Shown: positions 54,088-63,847 of the stretch, piece by piece
Position numbering within the stretch: the first letter of the stretch is position 1
Layout: the number at the start of each line of letters is the position of its first letter
Assembly (NCBI RefSeq): GCF_019916025.1
Contig: NZ_CP079737.1
Coordinates: 620,001-684,000 of the forward strand
Direction of reading: 5' to 3'
Length of the DNA: 64,000 nucleotides
From: Paraclostridium bifermentans
Lineage (GTDB): Bacteria > Bacillota > Clostridia > Peptostreptococcales > Peptostreptococcaceae
Translations under genes and position numbers: made by a program
Notes under the pieces: generated by a model
The model's input: the letters and a program-made list of their open reading frames with translations, nothing else
Database searches by the model: none
Told to the model about the DNA's origin: nothing

Positions 54088-54762
54088 ATGGCTAAAGATT
54101 ATAGTGTATTTGATGTCGTAGGACCAAATATGATAGGTCCATCAAGCTCGCACACTGCAGGTGCTGCAAGATTAGGGAAAATGGCATTAAAAATAGCAGG
54201 TAAACCTGTTAAAGATGTTAAGTTCTATTTACATGGATCATTCGCAGAAACATACAAAGGACATGGAACAGATAAAGCATTAGTTGGTGGTATATTAGGA
54301 TTCCAACCAGACGACGCTAGAATAAGAAATTCTTTCGATTTAGCTAAAGAATTAGGTGTAAGCTTTGAATTCATTAAAGCTAACTTAGGAGAAAACGAAC
54401 ATCCTAACACAGTTAAAATGGAAATGACTTTAGAAGATGGGTCTAAAGCAGAAGTTAAAGGAGCATCTATAGGTGGTGGAAACATTAAACTTACTGAAAT
54501 GGACGGATTACCACTTGACTTTAACGGTTCTAGACCAGCAGTTATACTTGAAATAAAAGACATACCAGGAGCTGTATCTTTCGTAACTGGACTTCTTGCT
54601 CATAACAACAAGAATATAGCAAATATGTCTACTAATAAGCCAGCTGGAGCTGAGTATACATTCGTTACAATAGAAACAGATGAAGCTTTAGATGTTGATG
54701 TATTAGATCAATTAAGAAAATTTGAAGTTATAGCGAAAGCTGTAGTTTTAGACAAATTCTAA
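54088..54762 (+). CDS. sdaAB: L-serine dehydratase, iron-sulfur type, beta subunit
   Basis: Beta subunit of the oxygen-sensitive 4Fe-4S serine dehydratase, which converts serine to pyruvate and ammonia. It opens with the conserved YSVFDVVGPNMIGPSSSHTA segment and ends with an ACT-like domain (VILEIKDIPGAVSFVTGLLA, from about residue 150). At 224 aa it is the split two-subunit form typical of Firmicutes. The alpha subunit follows after 23 bases. Confidence 0.95.
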   Translation: MAKDYSVFDVVGPNMIGPSSSHTAGAARLGKMALKIAGKPVKDVKFYLHGSFAETYKGHGTDKALVGGILGFQPDDARIRNSFDLAKELGVSFEFIKANLGENEHPNTVKMEMTLEDGSKAEVKGASIGGGNIKLTEMDGLPLDFNGSRPAVILEIKDIPGAVSFVTGLLAHNNKNIANMSTNKPAGAEYTFVTIETDEALDVDVLDQLRKFEVIAKAVVLDKF

Positions 54763-54785
54763 TGAGTAAGGAAGGGTGACAGAAT

Positions 54786-55664
54786 ATGAAATACAACTTT
54801 ACAAGCGGAGCAGAATTAATAGAAAAATGTAAAGAATTTAACATGACTATAGGTCAATTATGTTTAGAGAGAGAAGCTGAATTAAGCGGACTTTCTAAAG
54901 AAGAAGTAAGAGAAAAAATGGCTGTTAGTTTAGATATAATGAAAAAAGCTACTGAAAGAGCTGTAACAGAAGATATAAAATCTGTTGGAGGTTTAATAGG
55001 TGGAGAAGCTAAAAAATTAGAAAATCACAGAAATACTCAAAAAACAGTTTGTGGTGGGTTAATGAATAAAGCTTTAGCTGCTGCAATGGGAACAATGGAA
55101 GTAAATGCTTCTATGGGTCTTATAGTTGCTGCACCTACAGCTGGTTCTTGTGGTATATTACCAGGAGCTATCGTTACTATAGGTAAAGAATATGGATTCA
55201 GTGATGATGAAATGTTAGATGCATTATTTACAGCATCAGCTATAGGAGCTATAATAACTAGAAATGCAACTGTTGCAGGAGCTGAAGGTGGATGCCAAGC
55301 TGAAACTGGTGCTGCAGCTGCAATGAGTGCTGCTGGCATAGTTGAGTTAATGGGTGGAAGTGTAGAAGCTGCTGTTGCTGCTGCATCTCACTGTTTACAA
55401 AATGTAATGGGATTAGTTTGTGATCCAATAGCAGGTCTTGTTGAAGTTCCTTGTCAAGGAAGAAATGCTATAGGTGTTGCAAATGCTTTAATATCTGCAG
55501 AACTTTGTTTAGCTGGAATATTAAATATAATACCATTTGATGAAACTGTTGAAGCTATGTATAAAGTTGGTAGAGGTCTTCCAATGGAGTTAAGAGAAAC
55601 TGCATTAGGTGGAGTTGCTGCAACTTGTACAGGAAACTGCTTAACTAAAAAAATATTCGGATAA
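54786..55664 (+). CDS. sdaAA: L-serine dehydratase, iron-sulfur type, alpha subunit
   Basis: Catalytic subunit that carries the 4Fe-4S cluster binding serine. Conserved cysteine regions are present: TAGSCGILPGAIV (about residue 119), CLQNVMGLVCDPIAGLVEVPC (positions about 203-224) and the C-terminal TCTGNC. At 292 aa it is a full-length alpha chain. AAGGGTGAC precedes the start; a terminator follows immediately. Confidence 0.95.
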   Translation: MKYNFTSGAELIEKCKEFNMTIGQLCLEREAELSGLSKEEVREKMAVSLDIMKKATERAVTEDIKSVGGLIGGEAKKLENHRNTQKTVCGGLMNKALAAAMGTMEVNASMGLIVAAPTAGSCGILPGAIVTIGKEYGFSDDEMLDALFTASAIGAIITRNATVAGAEGGCQAETGAAAAMSAAGIVELMGGSVEAAVAAASHCLQNVMGLVCDPIAGLVEVPCQGRNAIGVANALISAELCLAGILNIIPFDETVEAMYKVGRGLPMELRETALGGVAATCTGNCLTKKIFG

Positions 55665-55665
55665 T

Positions 55666-55692
55666 AAAAAAGAGGCTATTAGCCTCTTTTTT
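55666..55692. terminator. Bidirectional terminator
   Basis: AAAAAAGAGGCTA pairs with TAGCCTCTTTTTT. It ends sdaAA and the converging carboxypeptidase gene, whose stop codon touches it. Confidence 0.9.
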
Positions 55693-57035
55693 TAGTGTCT
55701 TCTTCTATGATTTTTTTTATTTGAATACATATTGCTTTTTCTTTTTGAATATATGTTCTTTCTTCTTTTCTTTTTTCTTACCTTTTTCTTAACTAAAACT
55801 AATACAATGAAAAGTACAACTATTAAAATTGCACCAATTATAATTGATTGGAAGCTTTTTACTATTGGGTTGTTCAAAATTGATGAAAATACATTTGTAA
55901 CATCATTTTGAGCTATTAGAGGAATGTTTGCAACAGGATTTTTTCCTTTATCCTTATAAACCTCTAATGTACCTACAGTATCACCTTTTTTTATTGGAAG
56001 CTTTATATCATTTAAATTAGCTTTAGCTTCAAATGTAGGAGTAGTTTCACCTTTATTAATAACTGTATAATAACTATACTTAGGTGCGTATTCTAATTTT
56101 CTTCCTTTTGCATACCATATAAACTTAGAGTCTACAAAATCATTTTTCTCAATCGCTTTTTGAGATTTGAAATTATCAAATCCGTAATCTAAAAGAGTTC
56201 TGCTATCTGTATATAAGTTAGGTTCACCATCTGCTTTAAATACAGCAGCAACTAATCTCATATCATCTTTTTTGGCGCTAGAAAGTAAACACTTACCAGC
56301 ATCATCTGTATATCCAGTTTTTATACCATCTACTATGTCATACTTAATATCTGTATTTTGTCCTTTATAAGGAATAGTAGTAGTTCCTGTTAAAAATTTA
56401 TTTGTGTTAATTAATGTTCTTTCTGGTGATAAATTTGTAGCTGGTACTTTTATTGTTTTTTTATTTACGATGTTTCTAAAATCTTCATTATTCATTGCTT
56501 CTCTTGCCATTAAAGCCATATCATAAGCTGATGTGTAATGTTCAGGGTCAGGTAATCCATTTGGATTATGGAAATGAGTATTCTTAGCACCTATCTTTTT
56601 AGCTTCTTCGTTCATTAAATTTGCAAATTCTGGAATAGATCCGCTAATATGTTGAGCTAAAACAACGGCTGCATCATTTCCAGAAACTAAAAGTAAACCT
56701 TCTAATAGTTGCCTAACTGTAACTTGCTCCCCTGGAACTAAATACATACTTGTTCCACCTACATTTCCTATATTACCAACAGTTACAACCTCGTCTAGGT
56801 TTTTGGCATATTTTAATGTAAGGTAGGCAGTCCACATTTTAGTTGTAGATGCTGGGTATAAATTTGCATTAGAATTTTTTTCATATAAAACTTTTCCACT
56901 TGTATAATCCATTAAAACTGCATATTGAGCAGATATATTAGGAGGTGGTGTTTCTGCGAATGAAATATTACCAAATGCAAATAAATTAACAAAAGTTATT
57001 ATGAATGATAATAATACTGATACTTTTTTTAACAT
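55692..57035 (-). CDS. D-alanyl-D-alanine carboxypeptidase (DacF/PBP5 type)
   Basis: Low-molecular-weight PBP trimming the terminal D-Ala of wall peptides outside the membrane. It has a signal peptide (residues 1-27), the active-site S-T-T-K (PASTTKMWTAYL, about residue 64), S-G-N (LLVSGNDAAVVLA, about 118) and K-T-G (DGIKTGYTDDAG, about 240). A PBP5-like C-terminal domain precedes a membrane helix (about 400-420) and a very basic tail (KKKVRKKKRRKN and onward). At 447 aa it is slightly long because of that tail. Confidence 0.93.
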   Translation of the reverse strand: MLKKVSVLLSFIITFVNLFAFGNISFAETPPPNISAQYAVLMDYTSGKVLYEKNSNANLYPASTTKMWTAYLTLKYAKNLDEVVTVGNIGNVGGTSMYLVPGEQVTVRQLLEGLLLVSGNDAAVVLAQHISGSIPEFANLMNEEAKKIGAKNTHFHNPNGLPDPEHYTSAYDMALMAREAMNNEDFRNIVNKKTIKVPATNLSPERTLINTNKFLTGTTTIPYKGQNTDIKYDIVDGIKTGYTDDAGKCLLSSAKKDDMRLVAAVFKADGEPNLYTDSRTLLDYGFDNFKSQKAIEKNDFVDSKFIWYAKGRKLEYAPKYSYYTVINKGETTPTFEAKANLNDIKLPIKKGDTVGTLEVYKDKGKNPVANIPLIAQNDVTNVFSSILNNPIVKSFQSIIIGAILIVVLFIVLVLVKKKVRKKKRRKNIYSKRKSNMYSNKKNHRRRH

Positions 57036-57112
57036 TTTTTGTCCTCCGATTGTAAACTTATATTTTAGTATAACATATTTATGTCAATAATCAAATTTGA
57101 AGGAGTGATAAA

Positions 57113-57811
57113 ATGAAGCAGAAGAAAAATTTTATTATTATAATAGTGATTATTGCCATAAGTTCAGTTTTTTTAATTAAAAATAATAAATTTATAGAAA
57201 AAAATGATTCCTATGTTGTAAGTGGTGCAGAAAGTGAAAAATCTAATTTAAAAAATAATGATATTGAAAAAAATGATAATAACCAAGGGGATTTCTCAAA
57301 AATAGAAAATATTGAAGATGTAAAAACTGTTGATAAAAATGAAAATATGACTAAAAAAATTAGTATTTATATAAGTGGAGCTGTAAATTCTCCTGGAGTT
57401 GTAGAACTAAAAAGTAATGAAAGGTTAATGGAAGGTGTAAAGCTTTGTGATGGACTTACTGATGAAGCTGACACAAATAGAATTAATTTAGCTATGAAAG
57501 TTAAAGATGAGGGACATTATATAATACCTAAAGAAGGTGAAGAAATAGCACTCAATGATTCAAATGAAAATGTTGAAAATAATAACAATGATAATAATAG
57601 CGGTGAAGGTGAAAGTAAAAAAATAAATATAAATAATGCATCTAAAGAAGAATTAGATTCATTACCTGGAGTTGGAGAGGTTACAGCACAAAAAATACTA
57701 GATTACAGAGACGAAAATAAGGAGTTCAAATCAATTGATGAAATAAAAAATGTGAAAGGTATAGGAGAAAATAAATTTAATGATTTGAAGGATTATATCT
57801 GTATTCAATAA
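57113..57811 (+). CDS. comEA: ComEA-family DNA-binding protein
   Basis: Membrane-anchored DNA-binding protein, 232 aa. One N-terminal helix (residues 5-22), a low-complexity linker rich in Asn and Lys, an SLBB domain (about 80-140, ISIYISGAVNSPGVVELKSN) and a C-terminal helix-hairpin-helix pair (about 170-230, INNASKEELDSLPGVGEVTA). In transformable bacteria ComEA binds incoming DNA. The usual partner comEC is not adjacent, so competence is not implied. AAGGAGTGAT precedes the start. Confidence 0.87.
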   Translation: MKQKKNFIIIIVIIAISSVFLIKNNKFIEKNDSYVVSGAESEKSNLKNNDIEKNDNNQGDFSKIENIEDVKTVDKNENMTKKISIYISGAVNSPGVVELKSNERLMEGVKLCDGLTDEADTNRINLAMKVKDEGHYIIPKEGEEIALNDSNENVENNNNDNNSGEGESKKININNASKEELDSLPGVGEVTAQKILDYRDENKEFKSIDEIKNVKGIGENKFNDLKDYICIQ

Positions 57812-57866
57812 ATGCTAATTATGATATTATTAGTTATGTAATGCTTTAAAGAAAGGAGACATAATT

Positions 57867-58913
57867 ATGGAAATGATGAAAAGACTTACAGATATGACAA
57901 CTTCAGGAGGGTGAGCCGCTAAAATAGGGCCAGAGGTACTGGCATCGGTATTATCCCAATTACCTAAAAATACATCGGATAAAAAAGAAAATTTATTAGT
58001 TGGACTTGAAACTTCAGATGATGCAGCTGTTTATAAATTAAATGATGAAACAGCTTTAATTCAAACTTTAGATTTCTTTACTCCAATGATAGATGATCCG
58101 TATGTATTTGGACAAATAGCAGCATCTAACTCATTATCAGATGTTTATGCTATGGGAGGAAAGCCTTTAGTTGCCATGAACATAGTATGTTTCCCAGCAT
58201 GTCATGATATGAATGTACTAGCAGAAATATTAAAAGGTGGAATGGATAAGGTAAAAGAAAGTGGAGCTTTATTAGTTGGAGGACACACTGTTGATGATAA
58301 AGAACCTAAATATGGTTTATCAGTGTCTGGAACAGTACATCCTGATAAAGTTTTATCTAATGCAACTGCAAAAGTAGGGGATAAATTAGTTATAACTAAA
58401 CCTATAGGAGTGGGAATATTAAATACTGCTATGAAAGAAGGTTTAGTAGATGAAGAAACTTCTAAAATCGTAGTTGAAACTATGGTTCATTTAAATAAAT
58501 ATGCAGCTATGAGCTTTGATAATATAAAGGTAAACTCAGTTACAGATATAACAGGATTTGGACTTTTAGGACATGCATTAGAGATGGCAAAAGCATCAGA
58601 AGTTAGTATAGAACTAAATGCTAATGAGATTCCTATATTAAATGGTGCTATTGACATGGCTAAAATGGGAATAATACCAGCTGGTATGTATAGAAATAAA
58701 CAATATATATCAAGTGATGTTAAATTAGAAAACATAGAAGAAGCTATGGAAGATATATTATATGACCCTCAGACATCAGGAGGATTACTTATATCTGTAG
58801 ATAGTAATACAGCAGATATATTAGTAGAAGATATGAAAAAGAATGGGTCTATAGAAGCTAAAATAATAGGAACTGTTGTAGATAAAAACGAAAAGTATAT
58901 AACAGTAAAGTAA
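57867..58913 (+). CDS. selD: Selenophosphate synthetase, selenocysteine-containing
   Basis: Makes selenophosphate from selenide and ATP for selenocysteine and selenouridine synthesis. AAAGGAGAC precedes ATG 57867. Codon 16 is TGA (57912-57914), in frame and followed by uninterrupted coding sequence of 348 aa in total. The residue aligns with the catalytic cysteine of SelD (SGG-U-AAKIG, with the conserved lysine three residues later), and a SECIS-like hairpin follows, so TGA is read as selenocysteine. Later motifs include [26 protein letters not shown] and DPQTSGG. A caller treating TGA as stop would start at 58086 and lose the active site. First gene of selD-selA-selB. Confidence 0.95.
57912..57943 (+). 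promoter_or_regulatory. Selenocysteine codon with bacterial SECIS hairpin
   Basis: The TGA codon is followed 14 bases later by the stem GCCAG/CTGGC (57929-57943) with apical loop AGGTA. A short stem with a GGT-bearing loop within about 20 bases of UGA matches bacterial SECIS elements, which SelB binds to deliver selenocysteyl-tRNA. Confidence 0.8.
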
Positions 58914-58937
58914 TGACTTAAGGGGAGAGGAACTTTA

Positions 58938-60347
58938 ATGAATAAAAGAGAATTATTTGCTCAATTACCTTCAGTAGATGAGATGTTAAACCAAGAAATG
59001 ATAATAAATGCGTTAAATGAATATCCAAGAAATATTTTACTTGAAGGTATAAGAGAATCTATAGAAGAAAAAAGAAGAGAAATAGTAGAACTAAAAGAGG
59101 AAAATTTTGATAAGTTTGATATAACTATAGATGAAGTAGTGAGAAATACAATTAATAAATGTAATTTAAAATACTCATTATCATTAAAGAAAGTGATAAA
59201 TGCTACAGGAACAGTACTTCATACAAATCTAGGAAGATCACTTCTTAGTGAAAGTATAAAAGATGAGCTTTGGGAAGCGGCATCTAGATATTCAAACTTA
59301 GAGTATGATATAGACAAAGGTCAAAGGGGTTCAAGATATACCCATTTAACAGATACTATAAAACGATTGACTGGGGCTGAAGATGTATTAGTAGTTAACA
59401 ATAATGCAGCGGCTGTACTACTGGTATTAAGCACTATGGCAAAAGGTGGGGAAGCTATAGTATCTAGAGGTGAGTTAGTTGAAGTTGGTGGTTCTTTTAG
59501 GATACCTAGCATAATGTCGTTAAGTGGAGCTGATCTAGTTGAAGTTGGGTCAACTAATAAAACTCATTTAAAAGATTATGAAGAAGCAATAAATGAAAAT
59601 ACTAAAGTTCTTATGAAAGTTCACACAAGTAATTATAGAATACTTGGATTTACACAAAGTGTGGATGTAGATGAATTATGTGAACTAGGCAAAAAACATG
59701 ATTTACCTGTAATTGAGGATTTAGGTAGTGGTGTTTTCTTAGATATATCTAAGTATGGATTAAGTTATGAGCCAACAGTATTAGATTCTATTAGAAAAGG
59801 TGCAGATGTAGTTACTTTTAGTGGAGATAAGATGCTAGGTGGGCCTCAAGCAGGTATTATAGTTGGTAAAAAAGAATATATTGAAAAAATGAAAAAGAAT
59901 CAACTTACAAGAGCTTTAAGAGTAGATAAACTAACTATATGTGCGTTAGAAGCTACATTAAGAATGTATTTAGACGAAGAAAAAGCAAGAAAAGAAATTC
60001 CAACATTAAAAATGTTAACTTATACAATGAATGAATTAGAAGAAAAAGCTAATAACTTATATGAAAAAATAAAACATTTAGATAAATATGCAAATATAAC
60101 AATTGAAGATGGGTTATCTCAAGTTGGAGGGGGCTCTATGCCTTTAGAGACTATAGATTCTAAAGTTATATCTATAACTCCTAAAAATATAAATGTTTCA
60201 ACATTAGAAAAGAAACTTAGATTAAGTGATGCTCATATTATAGCTAGAGTATATGATGATAAGTATGTATTAGATTCAAGAACTATATTTGAAGATGAAT
60301 TTGAAATTGTAAAAAATGAATTAGAAAAAGCTTTAATAGGAGGTTAA
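58938..60347 (+). CDS. selA: L-seryl-tRNA(Sec) selenium transferase
   Basis: PLP enzyme that turns seryl-tRNA(Sec) into selenocysteyl-tRNA(Sec) using selenophosphate. The N-terminal tRNA-binding domain (about 1-65) precedes the core, with [18 protein letters not shown] (about residue 85) and the PLP lysine in [15 protein letters not shown] (about 293). At 469 aa it is full length. It lies 24 bases after selD and two bases before selB, so the three are co-transcribed. GGGGAGAGG precedes the start. Confidence 0.96.
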   Translation: MNKRELFAQLPSVDEMLNQEMIINALNEYPRNILLEGIRESIEEKRREIVELKEENFDKFDITIDEVVRNTINKCNLKYSLSLKKVINATGTVLHTNLGRSLLSESIKDELWEAASRYSNLEYDIDKGQRGSRYTHLTDTIKRLTGAEDVLVVNNNAAAVLLVLSTMAKGGEAIVSRGELVEVGGSFRIPSIMSLSGADLVEVGSTNKTHLKDYEEAINENTKVLMKVHTSNYRILGFTQSVDVDELCELGKKHDLPVIEDLGSGVFLDISKYGLSYEPTVLDSIRKGADVVTFSGDKMLGGPQAGIIVGKKEYIEKMKKNQLTRALRVDKLTICALEATLRMYLDEEKARKEIPTLKMLTYTMNELEEKANNLYEKIKHLDKYANITIEDGLSQVGGGSMPLETIDSKVISITPKNINVSTLEKKLRLSDAHIIARVYDDKYVLDSRTIFEDEFEIVKNELEKALIGG

Positions 60348-60349
60348 AC

Positions 60350-62233
60350 ATGAAAAACGCAATAATAGGAACGGCTGGACATATAGACCACGGTAAAACC
60401 ACTCTTATAAAAGCACTTACAGGAAGAGAAACAGACACATTAGCTGAAGAAAAGAAAAGAGGTATATCTATAAATTTAGGATTTACCTACTTTGACTTAC
60501 CAAGTAATAAAAGAGCAGGGATTGTAGATGTTCCAGGACATGAAAAGTTTATAAAAAACATGTTAGCAGGAGCATCTGGACTTGATATGGTTTTATTAGT
60601 TGTTGCGGCTGATGAAGGGGTTATGCCTCAAACTGTAGAACATATGGATATTTTAACATTTTTAAATATAAAAAAAGGAATGATAGTATTAACTAAAAGT
60701 GATACTGTGGAAGAAGACTTCAGAGAGTTAGTAAAAGAGGATATAAGAGAAAAAGTTAAGGGAACATTTTTAGAAGATGCAGAAATTATAGAAGTAGACT
60801 CTATATCTAAAAAAGGGTTAGATAATCTTATCAATAAAATTGATAAAATGACTGATGAAATAGAAGATAAAAACTTAGAAACTCCAGCTAGACTTAATAT
60901 AGATAGAGTATTTTCTATAAAAGGATTTGGTACAGTTGTAACAGGGACTTTAATAGAAGGTAAAATAAGTATAGACGATGATCTAGTAATATACCCAAAA
61001 GAGCTTAAAACAAAGATAAGAAGCATACAAGTTCATGGAGAGGGTGTTGAAACAGCTTATGCTGGGCAAAGAACAGCTATAAACATATCTAATGTTAAGG
61101 TTGAAGAGATTAACAGAGGAGATGTGTTAGCATCACCTCATTCACTAGAAGAAGCAATGATGTTAGATGTTAGATTAAGTGTTGTTAAACATACAGATGC
61201 AGGACTTAAACACTGGGATAGATTAAGACTTTACCATGGTACTAGAGAAATACTTTGTAGAGCAGTACCTTTAGAGGTAGAAGAAATAATGCCAGGAGAA
61301 AGTGGTTTAGTTCAACTTAGACTTGAAGAAAGTATAGTTGCCAAAAAAGGAGATAAGTTTGTCGTTAGAAGATATTCTCCTATGGAAACAATAGGTGGAG
61401 GTATAGTTATAGATACTAACCCAAGAAAACATAAGAGATTTGATACTAACATAATAGAAGCTCTTAAAATAAAGGAAAAAGGAGAGCTTTCAGATATATT
61501 AGAAGCTTATTTAAAAAATAACTCTAGAAACTATCCTAATATAAAAGAAATTATGAGCTATAGTGGAGAGAGTGAAGATAATATAAAGAAATCATTAGAA
61601 AAGCTTATTGGACAAGATAAAGTTATATGTATAAACAATATGTACATGCACATAAACCAATACAACACATTAAAAGAAAAAGCAGAAAGTGAACTTCAAG
61701 CATACCATAAGAAATTTAGATTAAGAGAGGGTATGTTAAAAGAAGAAGTTAGATCTAAAGTTGAAAGTAAATTTAAAACAAGAGATTTTGATGTTTTACT
61801 AGATTTATTTATAAATGATGATCTTATAAAAGTTAATGGAAATTTTGTTTCGCTAAAGAAATTTAATGTTGTATTTAACGAAAAGCAAATAAAAATAAAA
61901 AATGAGATAGAGAAAATATTAAACAATGCAGGCTTAAATAATATTTATGCAATTGAAGATATAACTAATAATAAAAAAGAATATGAAGAAGTATTGGAAT
62001 CTTTAATAGGAAATACTGTTGTAAAAATTGAGGATAGTTATTTAATGTCTTCAAAAGTATACAATGATGCTAAAGAAAAGCTTATAAAGTATTTAGAAGA
62101 AAATAAAGAAATAACTTTAGGTGATTATAGAGATTTAGTTAATTCAAGTAGAAAAAACTGTATGATAATATTAGAAGATTTTGATAGAAATAAGATTACA
62201 AAAAGAGTTGAAAATAAAAGAGTATTATTTTAA
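60350..62233 (+). CDS. selB: Selenocysteine-specific elongation factor SelB
   Basis: Translation factor that brings selenocysteyl-tRNA to UGA codons carrying a SECIS element. The EF-Tu-like G domain shows [17 protein letters not shown] (G1), [16 protein letters not shown] (G3) and LTKSD (G4). Two beta-barrel domains follow, and the C-terminal 250 residues form winged-helix domains that bind SECIS RNA. At 627 aa it is a normal length. AGGAGG from the end of selA is its binding site. tRNA-Sec (selC) is not in this window. Confidence 0.96.
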   Translation: MKNAIIGTAGHIDHGKTTLIKALTGRETDTLAEEKKRGISINLGFTYFDLPSNKRAGIVDVPGHEKFIKNMLAGASGLDMVLLVVAADEGVMPQTVEHMDILTFLNIKKGMIVLTKSDTVEEDFRELVKEDIREKVKGTFLEDAEIIEVDSISKKGLDNLINKIDKMTDEIEDKNLETPARLNIDRVFSIKGFGTVVTGTLIEGKISIDDDLVIYPKELKTKIRSIQVHGEGVETAYAGQRTAINISNVKVEEINRGDVLASPHSLEEAMMLDVRLSVVKHTDAGLKHWDRLRLYHGTREILCRAVPLEVEEIMPGESGLVQLRLEESIVAKKGDKFVVRRYSPMETIGGGIVIDTNPRKHKRFDTNIIEALKIKEKGELSDILEAYLKNNSRNYPNIKEIMSYSGESEDNIKKSLEKLIGQDKVICINNMYMHINQYNTLKEKAESELQAYHKKFRLREGMLKEEVRSKVESKFKTRDFDVLLDLFINDDLIKVNGNFVSLKKFNVVFNEKQIKIKNEIEKILNNAGLNNIYAIEDITNNKKEYEEVLESLIGNTVVKIEDSYLMSSKVYNDAKEKLIKYLEENKEITLGDYRDLVNSSRKNCMIILEDFDRNKITKRVENKRVLF

Positions 62234-62361
62234 AAAAAGTAAGTAGTGGTGGCTTACTTGATATGTAGTTGTTTTCTTTGCACAAAGACCTAAAAATCTC
62301 GGTCTTTAAGTGCTTCGAAAACAATTACATATCAAGCTTTGCCTGACTACTTACTTTTTTT
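62232..62361 (+). ncRNA. Long structured hairpin, copy B, also a bidirectional terminator
   Basis: Outer stem of A run plus GTAAGTAG (62232-62246) pairs with CTACTTAC plus T run (62347-62361), giving terminator ends for both selB and the minus-strand apbE. Inside are GGC/GCC, then 20 continuous pairs (62257-62276 with 62317-62336, one G-T), then GCAC/GTGC and AAAGACC/GGTCTTT closing a ten-base loop. The landmarks ACTTG, CAC, TAAGTGCTTCG and CAAGCTTTG occur at the same structural points as in copy A (28685-28785), whereas the long stems differ. It is not tRNA-Sec. Confidence 0.6.
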
Positions 62362-63406
62362 AATTTTGGATGGTGAAGGTTGAGTCTTTAAGATTAAATG
62401 AATCTTTAAGACCTGGAGTTAGGTATATTTTTTTATCTTTTGTTATAAATATTGCTTCTGTGTTTGGTAGAGATTCTATTAATTTAAGTCCTTCTTCAGT
62501 TCCAAGTGAAAAAGCTGTAGTAGATAGTGCGTCGCAATTCATTGAATTGTTTGAGACTATAGTTACACTACTAAGTTCATTTTCAACAGGATACCCAGTT
62601 TTGGGGCTTAATATATGGTGATAAATTTTCCCGTTTTTTTCTATATATCTTTCATAAATTCCTGATGTAACTACTGAGTTATCTGTTGTTGATATGCTTC
62701 CTATCGCATTTCCTCTAGGCTTAGTTGGATCTTGAACTCCTATATTAAACTTATTTTTACCATCCTTAGATCCAATTGTAAAAATGTTTCCCCCTAGATT
62801 TACTATAGATCCTTCAATTTTTTGTTTTTTAAGATATTCAACTACTTTATCAGCAGCATAACCTTTAGCAATTCCCCCTAAGTCTAACTTTGTACCTTTG
62901 TGTTTTAGCATTACGCTATTATTTTTCTCATCTAAAATTATGTTTTTATAATTTATCGTAGGTAAAACTGAATTTATTTCATCTTGGCTAGGAACTCTAG
63001 CTTTTTCATTTCCTATATTCCATAGTTGAACTAATGAACCAACTGAAACATCAAAATGCCCATCTGATAAATCTGAAAAGTGCAGAGCTGTTTTTATAAC
63101 TTTAAAAGTATCTGGAGATACTTTAGTATAAGACTTACCAGCATTTTCATTAATTTTATAAATATCACTAGATAATGTAGATGGATTCATTTTATTATCT
63201 ATGTCTTTTATTATATTTTCACAATTATTTAAAATATCATTAGCTTCTTTTTCATTAGATTTAGTGTATAGTGTAACTTCATTAACAGTACCTAGGTAAT
63301 ACATAGTTTTTGAATATGTATTAATTTTTTGCCTAAAGATTAAAAATGAAAATATAGCTAAAATTGATAAAATTGCTATATAAAGTATAAGTTTTTTATT
63401 TTTCAT
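62360..63406 (-). CDS. apbE: FAD:protein FMN transferase (ApbE family)
   Basis: Transfers FMN from FAD to threonine in proteins such as RnfG and RnfD. Exported: residues 5-23 form a signal anchor, without a clear lipobox cysteine. Core motifs are GGIAKGYAADKVVEYL (about residue 177), NLGGNIFTIGS (about 203) and the metal-site region NCDALSTTAFSLG (about 293). At 348 aa it is a typical length. AAAGGGGAAAC precedes the start on the minus strand. It is divergent from the NusG-II gene, a frequent companion of apbE in Firmicutes. The Rnf operon earlier in the window supplies plausible substrates. Confidence 0.93.
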   Translation of the reverse strand: MKNKKLILYIAILSILAIFSFLIFRQKINTYSKTMYYLGTVNEVTLYTKSNEKEANDILNNCENIIKDIDNKMNPSTLSSDIYKINENAGKSYTKVSPDTFKVIKTALHFSDLSDGHFDVSVGSLVQLWNIGNEKARVPSQDEINSVLPTINYKNIILDEKNNSVMLKHKGTKLDLGGIAKGYAADKVVEYLKKQKIEGSIVNLGGNIFTIGSKDGKNKFNIGVQDPTKPRGNAIGSISTTDNSVVTSGIYERYIEKNGKIYHHILSPKTGYPVENELSSVTIVSNNSMNCDALSTTAFSLGTEEGLKLIESLPNTEAIFITKDKKIYLTPGLKDSFNLKDSTFTIQN

Positions 63407-63467
63407 GCTGTTTCCCCTTTATATTTATGATATATTTAATTATATTATAAATGCTTGGAGGATAAAA

Positions 63468-63833
63468 ATGAAGAAAAACGATTTTTTTCTTATTTTATCA
63501 GTTTTAATCATAATAGGAATTTGGATAAGTTTTAGTTTTTTCAAAAACCAAGATAAAAGTGAAAAAATAGTTATATATTTAGATAATAAAGTATATAAAG
63601 AAATTCCTATTGATGCAACTGAAGACATAACTATAAAAACAGATTCTGGATTTAACAAGATTAAAATTCATGATAAAGGTGTTGAAGTCGTAGATGCATC
63701 GTGCCCAGACAAAGTATGTGTGAAAACTGGATTTATAGATAAGTCTAATAAAAATATAGTATGTATACCTAATAAGGTAAGTATAAAAATAATCAGTAAT
63801 GAAAAAAATGATATAGACACAATAGCAAATTAA
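63468..63833 (+). CDS. NusG domain II-containing membrane protein
   Basis: A 121-aa protein with one membrane helix (about residues 6-25) and an exported NusG-II-like domain. The C-x4-C pair in DASCPDKVCVKTG (about residue 80) is characteristic. Such proteins recur beside apbE and quinone- or Rnf-related genes, but their function is not established. I start at ATG 63468 with TTGGAGGAT upstream; the open frame back to 63405 overlaps the apbE start region. Confidence 0.87.
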   Translation: MKKNDFFLILSVLIIIGIWISFSFFKNQDKSEKIVIYLDNKVYKEIPIDATEDITIKTDSGFNKIKIHDKGVEVVDASCPDKVCVKTGFIDKSNKNIVCIPNKVSIKIISNEKNDIDTIAN

Positions 63834-63847
63834 AAGTAGGTGAAGAA

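Noticed and set aside
57867-57914. selD as a pseudogene or truncated gene
   Set aside because: The TGA is the only interruption, lies at the catalytic cysteine position, is followed by a SECIS-like hairpin and the gene is in a selenocysteine operon.
62232-62361. tRNA-Sec (selC) after selB
   Set aside because: No TCA anticodon in a seven-base loop, no GGTTCRANYCC T-arm and no CCA-type acceptor; the region is one long hairpin.
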